A stretch of 5,507 nucleotides of DNA from assembly GCA_002393835.1 (NCBI GenBank), contig DGTW01000196.1:1-5507 (forward strand). Reading direction: 5' to 3'. This stretch comes from Treponema sp. UBA4326. GTDB lineage: Bacteria > Spirochaetota > Spirochaetia > Treponematales > Treponemataceae. Made by a program: the position numbers and the translations under genes. Below are positions 1-4,644 of this stretch, in pieces. The notes under the pieces were generated by a model. The model did not search any database and was not told the origin of the DNA. It worked only from the letters and a program-made list of their open reading frames with translations. Within the stretch, counting starts at the first letter, position 1. Each line of letters begins with the position of its first letter.

Positions 1-5
1 GGCGC

Positions 6-27
6 GCAGGGGGAGACTTCCCCCTGC
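6..27. repeat. GC-rich hairpin upstream of fabG
   Basis: A perfect 9-bp inverted repeat (GCAGGGGGA at 6-14, TCCCCCTGC at 19-27) surrounds a 4-base loop. It is followed by AAAAATTATAAT, not a T tract, so it is not a canonical intrinsic terminator on the + strand; the - strand side runs into GCGCC and also lacks a T run. It may be the end of an upstream transcription unit outside the window, an RNA structure in the fabG leader, or part of a dispersed intergenic repeat. Confidence 0.6.
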
Positions 28-33
28 AAAAAT

Positions 34-39
34 TATAAT
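34..39 (+). promoter_or_regulatory. Possible -10 box for fabG
   Basis: A perfect TATAAT hexamer lies 45 bases upstream of the fabG ATG and just before the 10-bp repeats. No convincing -35 hexamer sits 16-18 bases upstream (that position falls in the GC-rich hairpin) and there is no TG extension. A chance match in A/T-rich DNA is possible. If real, transcription would start inside the first repeat, putting the repeats in the 5' untranslated region. Confidence 0.3.
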
Positions 40-69
40 CTGTGAGTATCTGTGGAAATCTGTGGATAA
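38..69 (+). repeat. Three 10-bp direct repeats resembling DnaA boxes
   Basis: ATCTGTGAGT (38-47), ATCTGTGGAA (48-57) and ATCTGTGGAT (58-67) are head-to-tail repeats with a period of exactly 10 bases. The third contains TGTGGATAA (61-69), the reverse complement of the classic DnaA box TTATCCACA. The second (51-59) differs from the relaxed consensus at one position and the first (41-49) at two. The array ends three bases before the fabG ribosome binding site. A DnaA-binding or other operator role is inference; the repeat itself is plain. Confidence 0.55.
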
Positions 70-84
70 ATAAAGGAGAAAACT

Positions 85-834
85 ATGTTGTTGAAGAATA
101 AAAAAGCACTTGTAACTGGTTCAAGCCGTGGTATTGGACGCGGTATCGTTGAAGTATTTTTGAAGAACGGAGCTGAGGTTTGGGGATTGTGCTCTAAACC
201 AAGTGCCGCAAAAGACGATTTGGAAAAGCTTGCCGCAGAAAACGGTGTTGCTTTCCATGAGATTTATGCTGATGTCGGTAACGCTGAGAATGTCACTGAG
301 GTCGTTAAGGCAGCTCTTGCAGAGGCCGGAACATTCGACATTCTTGTAAACAATGCCGGAATCACACGCGACGGTCTTTCTTTCCGCATGAAAAAAGAAG
401 ACTGGGACGACGTAATCCGCATCAACCTCACAAGCGTATTCCTTATCAGCCAGATTGTATCAAGCAACATGATTCGTGCAAAAGACAAATCTTGCTCAAT
501 CATTAACATGGCTTCAATCGTTGGGCTTCACGGACAGGGCGGTCAGGTCAACTATGCGGCCTCAAAGGGCGGAATCATCGCTTACTCAAAGGCCCTGGCA
601 AAAGAAGTGGGAAGCCGTGGCGTTCGCGTAAATGCAATTGCACCGGGCTTCATCGAAACTGACATGACTGCCGTTCTCAAAGACGACATGAAAGCTCAGT
701 GGGTAGATACTTTGCCACTCAAGCGAGCCGGAAAGCCGGAGGACATCGCAAATGCAGCATTGTTCCTCGCAAGTGATTTGAGCACATACATCACTGGCCA
801 GGTTCTTGGCGTTGATGGTGGAATGGGCTGTTAA
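85..834 (+). CDS. fabG: 3-oxoacyl-[acyl-carrier-protein] reductase FabG
   Basis: A complete 249-residue short-chain dehydrogenase/reductase, the usual FabG length. FabG is cytoplasmic and carries out the first, NADPH-dependent, reduction of type II fatty acid elongation (3-oxoacyl-ACP to 3-hydroxyacyl-ACP). Visible are the Rossmann cofactor motif TGSSRGIG (11-18), NNAG (89-92), the FabG-type stretch GITRDGLSFRM (92-102), and the catalytic tetrad N114, S144, Y157 and K161 (YxxxK). PGFIETDM (187-194) and the GxxxxVDGG C-terminal end also fit FabG. The ATG at 85 follows AAAGGAG (72-78) with a 6-base spacer, a strong ribosome binding site. No other fab gene is in the window, so operon membership upstream cannot be judged. 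A related acetoacetyl-CoA reductase or other SDR is possible, but the motifs favour FabG. Confidence 0.93.
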   Translation: MLLKNKKALVTGSSRGIGRGIVEVFLKNGAEVWGLCSKPSAAKDDLEKLAAENGVAFHEIYADVGNAENVTEVVKAALAEAGTFDILVNNAGITRDGLSFRMKKEDWDDVIRINLTSVFLISQIVSSNMIRAKDKSCSIINMASIVGLHGQGGQVNYAASKGGIIAYSKALAKEVGSRGVRVNAIAPGFIETDMTAVLKDDMKAQWVDTLPLKRAGKPEDIANAALFLASDLSTYITGQVLGVDGGMGC

Positions 835-924
835 AAAAATTACATACGCCACTTCGTGTCGTTGACATGAGTGGAAGTAATTAACTCGCCGCTTACGCGG
901 CTAGCGTATCCTTGTAATTTTTTT
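833..924. repeat. Branched inverted-repeat element after fabG
   Basis: Outer arms AAAAAAATTACA (833-844) and TGTAATTTTTTT (913-924) are perfect 12-bp complements. They continue inward as TACGC (845-849) with GCGTA (904-908), leaving a 4-base bulge on the right. Inside are two further hairpins. One is at 849-874: CCACT/AGTGG, then CGTGTC/GACATG including one G-T pair, loop GTT; it competes with the outer stem for C849. The other is at 888-901: GCCGC, loop TTAC, GCGGC. The whole could fold as a multi-branch cruciform-like RNA. The left arm overlaps the fabG stop codon and the right arm ends in seven T, so it could also terminate fabG. It resembles a small dispersed intergenic element, but copy number cannot be seen here. 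Confidence 0.6.
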
Positions 925-929
925 AGCGA

Positions 930-969
930 CGAGAATTTTGCTTTGCAAAATTCTCGCGGGATTTTTTTT
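930..969 (+). terminator. Terminator-like 12-bp hairpin with T tract
   Basis: CGAGAATTTTGC (930-941), loop TTT, and GCAAAATTCTCG (945-956) form a perfect 12-bp stem. Eight T (962-969) follow after a CGGGA gap. The 5-base gap weakens the match to a canonical rho-independent terminator. On the - strand no T tract follows the stem, so it would act only on transcripts coming from fabG. Confidence 0.5.
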
Positions 970-982
970 CAGCTTTTTTGAT

Positions 983-997
983 GCGACCTCCTGTCGC
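983..997. repeat. Small hairpin GCGAC/GTCGC
   Basis: A 5-bp inverted repeat (983-987 and 993-997) with a CTCCT loop sits between two terminator-like structures. It has no T tract of its own. It may be incidental, or part of a larger folded intergenic RNA. Confidence 0.3.
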
Positions 998-1004
998 TGT
1001 TTGC

Positions 1005-1036
1005 AAAAACTGGTCTCGGTTGAGGCCAGTTTTTTT
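1005..1036. terminator. Bidirectional intrinsic terminator between convergent genes
   Basis: AAAAACTGGTCTC (1005-1017), loop GGTT, and GAGGCCAGTTTTT (1022-1034) form a 13-bp stem with one G-T pair. On the + strand it is followed by a T run (1030-1036). On the - strand the stem ends in TTTTT (1009-1005) and begins right after the stop codon of the ATPase gene (1035-1037). It should therefore terminate the ATPase transcript and act as a final stop for read-through from fabG. Confidence 0.8.
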
Positions 1037-2609
1037 ATGCCTTTACCTTCCAGCCCAAAAGGCCTTTTCCTTCGCTGGAGAAAACGAGGGCCACTTTGTA
1101 CATGGCTTTCCCGCTGACTGCAAATCTCTGTGAGTAGCCGTTTTCGTCAATCTGGGAGAGGGCTTCTTCTGCAACCTCTTCAAAAGACCGGCCTTTATCC
1201 ATTTTAAGCTCGAAGATAAAAACGCTGTCCTTTGAGGCCACCACAACATCGCTTCGGCCACAGACATTCTGCAGCTCTGAGACTACCCGCCAGCCTGTCA
1301 TGCGGAACATCAAATGGGTGACGGACTCGTAGTAGTTTTCGCACATGTCTTTTTTGACCACGGTGGGAAGGTCTGCGATGGCGGATTTGATGATGTTCAG
1401 TGCCTGGTCCAAGTCGTGGAGTTCAAGGGCATCGCACAGATTTCCGATTGCAAGTCCCAAATCGTCATAAGGAACTGTCACGAATTTTTTTAAGAGGATG
1501 TTGATGAATCCGTCTTCAATCTCACGGTTTGGGAAGTCCAGCGTATAGATTCTTTTTGGCTTGTCAAATCCCTTAATAGTAAGATAACCACTCTGGTAAA
1601 TCACAGGCAGCATGTTCTTTGAGTCCGGGTCGTAATTCTTGAACTGATCTTCCTTTGCCTTTCGACCGTTGATTATTGTTGTAAGCTCCAGCGGCTGATT
1701 TTGCAAGGTTTTTACGAGAAACGATGGCGTGCCGCTTTCAAACCAGTAGGAGCCGAAATCTTTATCTGAAAAACACTTTAGAAGGCAGAATGGGTTGTAA
1801 ACGCCCTCCACATCGTGGGTGAAATGGTAGCCGTCGTACATTTGGGCAAGTTTGGCCTTTGTTTCTTCAAGGCTCATTTCCTGTCGCTCTGCCAGTGCCT
1901 CGATTTCCGGCATAAAATATTGCTCAAGTTCTGATTCTGAGATTCCGCAGATTGAAGAATATTTTTCAGTAAGACTGATGTCGTTGAGCTGGTTTAGCCC
2001 AGAAAAGATGTTCACATGACTAACTTTCGTAATTCCCGTGATGAAAAGGAAACGGATGTACTGGTCACAGTCTTTTAGCGGACTATAGAAGCTGCGAAGT
2101 TCCTGGCGGTTCTGCTCCTCGTACTCGGTGTAGAGTGCGTCTAAAATTGGCTTGTCGTATTCGTCAATTAAGATGACTACCTGTTTGCCGATCTTTTCGT
2201 AGGCAAAATGAATAAGATTATCCAGACGAACTGATGGATTGTCTGATTTTTTTTCTAATTCAAAGAAACTTTCGTGTTCGTCTAAGATGTTGTCGATGGT
2301 GGCAAGAAGACTGTCATGTGATTCGTATGAACTTCGTCCAAAACTGATTTTTATGACCGGATATTCCACCCAGTCTTTTTCCAGTTTTTCGATGGTAAGA
2401 CCTTTGAACAAATCCTTTTTGCCACGGAAGTAGTATTCCATTGTTGAGAGTAAAAGGCTTTTACCGAAACGGCGGGGGCGGTTTAAAAAATAGGGCGTAC
2501 TTGTTCGGGCAAGCTCATAAATATAGGGAGTCTTGTCAACATAGATGTTGTTGAAGTTGCGGAGTTTTTTAAAATCCTGAATGCCGATGGGCAAAAATCG
2601 ATCAGCCAT
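1035..2609 (-). CDS. AAA-ATPase_like protein with PD-(D/E)XK nuclease domain
   Basis: A 524-residue cytoplasmic protein of the AAA-ATPase_like (PF09820) plus PDDEXK_9 (PF08011) architecture. The typical N-terminus LPIGIQDFKKLR (6-17), then YVDKT (23-27), leads into a Walker A variant RPRRFGKS (44-51). Walker B is VVILIDEYDKP (144-154, D149/E150). FITGITKVS lies further on in the NTPase core. The C-terminal part has GRSDVVV (451-457) and FELK (466-469), giving D454, E467 and K469 as the expected nuclease triad. The biological role of the family is not known; mobile-element or defence links have been suggested. I place the start at ATG 2609, where the family N-terminus begins. An in-frame GTG at 2660 would add 17 unrelated residues and cover the promoter. 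No Shine-Dalgarno precedes the ATG. It is divergent from the polymerase gene and ends at a terminator. Confidence 0.88.
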   Translation of the reverse strand: MADRFLPIGIQDFKKLRNFNNIYVDKTPYIYELARTSTPYFLNRPRRFGKSLLLSTMEYYFRGKKDLFKGLTIEKLEKDWVEYPVIKISFGRSSYESHDSLLATIDNILDEHESFFELEKKSDNPSVRLDNLIHFAYEKIGKQVVILIDEYDKPILDALYTEYEEQNRQELRSFYSPLKDCDQYIRFLFITGITKVSHVNIFSGLNQLNDISLTEKYSSICGISESELEQYFMPEIEALAERQEMSLEETKAKLAQMYDGYHFTHDVEGVYNPFCLLKCFSDKDFGSYWFESGTPSFLVKTLQNQPLELTTIINGRKAKEDQFKNYDPDSKNMLPVIYQSGYLTIKGFDKPKRIYTLDFPNREIEDGFINILLKKFVTVPYDDLGLAIGNLCDALELHDLDQALNIIKSAIADLPTVVKKDMCENYYESVTHLMFRMTGWRVVSELQNVCGRSDVVVASKDSVFIFELKMDKGRSFEEVAEEALSQIDENGYSQRFAVSGKAMYKVALVFSSEGKGLLGWKVKA

Positions 2610-2615
2610 AAATAA

Positions 2616-2624
2616 ATTATAGCA
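2616..2624 (-). promoter_or_regulatory. Extended -10 promoter for the ATPase gene (leaderless)
   Basis: Read on the - strand this is TGCTATAAT, a perfect TATAAT (2621-2616) with the extended-10 TG. Only six bases (TTATTT) separate it from the ATG at 2609, so transcription should begin at or next to the A of the start codon. No good -35 hexamer is seen 16-18 bases upstream, as is common with extended -10 promoters. Confidence 0.65.
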
Positions 2625-2672
2625 CAGTGAATGAAGATTTGCTATAAAATCCAACACCACTAAGCAAAAATA

Positions 2673-2681
2673 TGGTATACT
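2673..2681 (+). promoter_or_regulatory. Extended -10 promoter for the Y-family polymerase (leaderless)
   Basis: TGGTATACT combines the extended TG (2673-2674) with TATACT (2676-2681), five of six matches to consensus. Seven bases separate it from the ATG at 2689, which predicts transcription starting on the start codon itself. There is no recognisable -35. GGTA-TAC-TACC (2674-2684) forms a short inverted repeat over the -10 box and could be part of an operator. Confidence 0.6.
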
Positions 2682-2688
2682 ACCTCAA

Positions 2689-4068
2689 ATGTCCCAAAAG
2701 AAAACCTATATCGCCATTGACCTGAAATCCTTCTATGCCTCTGTTGAATGTCGGGAGCGGGGCCTTAATCCACTTACCACTAAGCTTGTGGTCGCTGATT
2801 CAAGCCGCTCAAGCAAAACGATTTGTCTTGCGGTCACTCCGGCCTTAAAGGCTTACGGGCTTTCCGGGCGGAGCAGACTTTTTGAGGTGGAGGCCAAGGC
2901 CCGCGAAATCAAGCGTCAGACCGGGAAGGCTCTTGAATACATCACGGCTCCTCCCCGCATGGCGCTTTACATTCAGTATTCGGCCCGCATTTACAACATT
3001 TATCTCAAATATTTTTCTCCCGATGACATTCATGTTTATTCCATCGACGAGGTTTTTATTGATGCTACTTCTTACCTTACGCTTTACAAAACTGATGCCC
3101 ACTCACTCGCCATCAAAGTCATCAAAAATATTCTCTCTGAAACTGGAATTACTGCCACGGCGGGAATCGCTCCAAACCTTTACCTCTGCAAAATCGCCAT
3201 GGATATTGTGGCAAAACATATTCCTGCGGACAAAGACGGAGTGAGAATCGCTGAGCTTGACGAAATGACTTACCGGGAAAAACTCTGGTCGCACAGGCCG
3301 CTCACGGATTTCTGGCGTATTGGAAAAGGAATAGCCCGCCGGCTGGAGAAAAAATATATCTTCACCATGGGGGACATTGCCCGCTCTTCCCTCAAAAATC
3401 CCAATCTTCTTTATGACGAGTTTGGAATTGATGCAGAAATCCTGATTGACCACGCCTGGGGCTACGAAAATGTGGGCATGAAGGACATCAAAAGCTACAA
3501 AAGCACGGCAAAATCCCTCACCAGCGGGCAGGTTCTCCAGAGGCCCTATTCTTTTGATGAAGGAAAAATCATCGTACGGGAAATGGCAGAGCTTTTAGCC
3601 TTGGATTTGTTTGAAAAAAATCTTGTCACAAGCTCGGTTACTTTGCAGGTGGGCTACGACATCGACGGAATCCCGGAGAATTTTGACGGGGATTTTGTAA
3701 GTGATTTTTACGGCCGGATTGTTCCAAAACCTGCCCACGGTTCAATTTTTGTGGGCGATGACACCAATTCCTCAAAGTCAATCGTCGAAGGTTTTGTAAG
3801 CCTTTATGAGCGCATTGTAAATCCTGCATTAAAAGTAAGGAGATTCAATATTTCTGCCAACGAAGTAAAAAATCAGTCAGAAAGGGAAGCCAGTCTTTTT
3901 GACAGTCTTGAAGAAAATCTCCCTGACAAAAAAGAAGAGAGTCTTCAGCAGGCCAGGCTGGCAATCATTAAAAAATTCGGGAAAAATGCGATTTTAAAAG
4001 GAACGAACCTGCAGGAAAGCGCAATGACAATCGAAAGAAACAAACAGATTGGAGGCCACAAGGCATGA
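2689..4068 (+). CDS. Y-family DNA polymerase, UmuC/UvrX/YqjW-like
   Basis: A 459-residue translesion DNA polymerase. The palm contains IAIDLKSFYASVE (8-20), with metal ligand D11 and likely steric gate Y16. The second catalytic motif is YSIDEVFID (117-125) with D120/E121. GIAPNLYLCKIA (159-170) and the helix-hairpin-helix region WRIGKGIARRLE (209-220) follow, then the little-finger domain. LKSFYASVE in place of the DMDCFFA of E. coli Pol IV, the TICLAV stretch, and the C-terminus KKFGKNAILKG...QIGGHKA match the Firmicute-type UmuC/UvrX group as I recall it. A possible weak beta-clamp motif is EASLF (400-404). The start is secure: no ATG, GTG or TTG lies in frame between the upstream stop at 2632 and D11. 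There is no Shine-Dalgarno. The next gene overlaps by ATGA. I see no LexA box I can defend. Confidence 0.9.
   Translation: MSQKKTYIAIDLKSFYASVECRERGLNPLTTKLVVADSSRSSKTICLAVTPALKAYGLSGRSRLFEVEAKAREIKRQTGKALEYITAPPRMALYIQYSARIYNIYLKYFSPDDIHVYSIDEVFIDATSYLTLYKTDAHSLAIKVIKNILSETGITATAGIAPNLYLCKIAMDIVAKHIPADKDGVRIAELDEMTYREKLWSHRPLTDFWRIGKGIARRLEKKYIFTMGDIARSSLKNPNLLYDEFGIDAEILIDHAWGYENVGMKDIKSYKSTAKSLTSGQVLQRPYSFDEGKIIVREMAELLALDLFEKNLVTSSVTLQVGYDIDGIPENFDGDFVSDFYGRIVPKPAHGSIFVGDDTNSSKSIVEGFVSLYERIVNPALKVRRFNISANEVKNQSEREASLFDSLEENLPDKKEESLQQARLAIIKKFGKNAILKGTNLQESAMTIERNKQIGGHKA
4051..4055 (+). promoter_or_regulatory. Ribosome binding site of the YolD-like gene, inside the polymerase gene
   Basis: GGAGG lies 9 bases before the ATG at 4065, within codons for the conserved polymerase C-terminus (IGGHKA). 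With the ATGA overlap it points to coupled translation. It contrasts with the polymerase gene itself, which has no such site. Confidence 0.65.
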
Positions 4069-4271
4069 AATACGATGACATAATCAATACCAGATGGCCG
4101 CCAGAAAGATCAGACTTTAATCACCCCAGAATGCCCGTAAGTCAGCGGGCAAAAATCTTTCTCCCTTTTGCGGCCTTGACCGGCTATGAAAAGGCTCTCG
4201 AAGAAACCTTAAAAAGGACGGTCGAAGAAATGGAAGAAAAACCGGGTGAAAATTTAGAATACAGCCTTTAG
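4065..4271 (+). CDS. YolD-like small protein, partner of the Y-family polymerase
   Basis: A 68-residue soluble protein. It starts in the ATGA overlap with the polymerase stop codon, so the two are almost certainly co-transcribed and translationally coupled. The core YDDIIN (3-8), HPRM (20-23) and RAKIFLPFAALTGY (28-41) matches the pattern DII...HPxM...RAxxFxPFAALTGY that I recall from YolD-like proteins (PF08863) next to UvrX/YqjW-type polymerases in Firmicutes. Their function is poorly defined; a role in control or assembly of the error-prone polymerase is presumed, by analogy with UmuD with UmuC, though there is no homology to UmuD. The acidic C-terminus (EEMEEKPGENLE) is probably helical or disordered. 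Its last 18 bases overlap the 3' end of the opposing membrane-protein gene. Confidence 0.75.
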   Translation: MKYDDIINTRWPPERSDFNHPRMPVSQRAKIFLPFAALTGYEKALEETLKRTVEEMEEKPGENLEYSL

Positions 4272-4493
4272 TATGGCAATCAATACGCAGGCTCCAACAA
4301 TGTCGAGAATGAACTGAACGACCTTATTCTTGACTTTGAGGGCAGAACCCAAAAATCCGCCGATGAATGAGCCGACGATACCCACGAGAACACAGACTAA
4401 GAAACCGACCAGCGTACTTCCGCCGAAGCTGAAGCCCATAAAAAATCCACCAAGCAGACCGACGATGAGACCCATAAGGATTGTAACAAGCAT
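4254..4493 (-). CDS. GlsB/YeaQ/YmgE-type small membrane protein
   Basis: A 79-residue, very hydrophobic, glycine-rich protein with three predicted membrane helices at about 3-21, 27-50 and 58-75. The central VGIVGSFIGGFLGSAL (37-52) and the final VGACVLIAIL (66-75) match the layout of the GlsB/YeaQ/YmgE family (Transgly_assoc, PF04226), inner-membrane proteins often linked to general stress but of unknown mechanism. The sequence before the first helix is very short. The ATG at 4493 follows GGAGG (4505-4501 on the - strand) with a 7-base spacer, a strong ribosome binding site. A consensus-like promoter lies upstream. Its end overlaps the YolD-like gene by 18 bases, with no visible terminator. 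The family call rests on composition and helix pattern more than on unique residues. Confidence 0.7.
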   Translation of the reverse strand: MLVTILMGLIVGLLGGFFMGFSFGGSTLVGFLVCVLVGIVGSFIGGFLGSALKVKNKVVQFILDIVGACVLIAILKAVF

Positions 4494-4508
4494 TTTTTTA
4501 CCTCCAAA

Positions 4509-4521
4509 ACTTGTAGCAAGT
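4509..4521. repeat. Short inverted repeat before the membrane-protein ribosome binding site
   Basis: ACTTG (4509-4513), spacer TAG, CAAGT (4517-4521). In the - strand transcript this small hairpin ends four bases before GGAGG. It might modulate translation or be coincidental. Confidence 0.25.
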
Positions 4522-4580
4522 GTTAACGGAAAAGCAAAAAGTTCGAGCTTTCTATTTGCAACTATTGCTTCGCCATTATC

Positions 4581-4609
4581 ATTTTACCCCTCGTTTTCCT
4601 ATATATCAA
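4581..4609 (-). promoter_or_regulatory. Sigma-70-type promoter for the small membrane protein
   Basis: On the - strand, TTGATA (4609-4604) and TAAAAT (4586-4581) are separated by exactly 17 bases; each matches its consensus hexamer at five of six positions. Transcription would start near 4574, giving a leader of about 80 bases. It is the only promoter in the window with both hexamers, unlike the extended -10 promoters elsewhere. Confidence 0.65.
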
Positions 4610-4621
4610 TCAAAAAAAATC

Positions 4622-4630
4622 TGATACAAT
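4622..4630 (+). promoter_or_regulatory. Possible extended -10 promoter for the lipoprotein gene
   Basis: TGATACAAT has the extended TG and a TACAAT hexamer ending 14 bases before the ATG at 4645. The predicted start near 4637 would leave a leader of only about 8 bases, removing most of the weak AAAAAGG (4632-4638) upstream of the ATG. No clear -35 is present. Confidence 0.4.
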
Positions 4631-4644
4631 TAAAAAGGTTTATT

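Noticed and set aside
38..67. CRISPR-like array
   Set aside because: The repeats are 10 bp, directly abutting with no spacers; this is a short tandem repeat, not a CRISPR array.
586..852. Open frame on the - strand across the end of fabG
   Set aside because: It is a shadow of fabG, with no ribosome binding site, no recognisable domain, and full overlap with a clearly coding frame.
833..1036. Retron or other reverse-transcriptase-linked non-coding RNA
   Set aside because: The region is highly structured, but no reverse transcriptase gene is present and the structures are better explained as terminators and an intergenic repeat.
2643..2650. TATAAAAT as an alternative + strand -10 for the polymerase
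   Set aside because: It has a TG extension and could be used, but TGGTATACT is closer, and no ribosome binding site exists in the leader it would produce; kept only as a second possibility.
2610..2660. Upstream GTG start adding 17 residues to the ATPase
   Set aside because: The added residues do not fit the family N-terminus, no ribosome binding site precedes the GTG, and the extension would contain the strong TGCTATAAT promoter.
2630..2688. LexA/SOS box upstream of the polymerase
   Set aside because: Neither the Gram-positive CGAAC-N4-GTTCG pattern, the E. coli CTG-N10-CAG pattern in a sensible place, nor the Leptospira-type TTTG-N5-CAAA is present.
2882..3244. A 120-codon + strand frame inside the polymerase gene
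   Set aside because: Out of frame with an intact, motif-rich polymerase; its composition is that expected of a shifted reading and no start signal precedes it.
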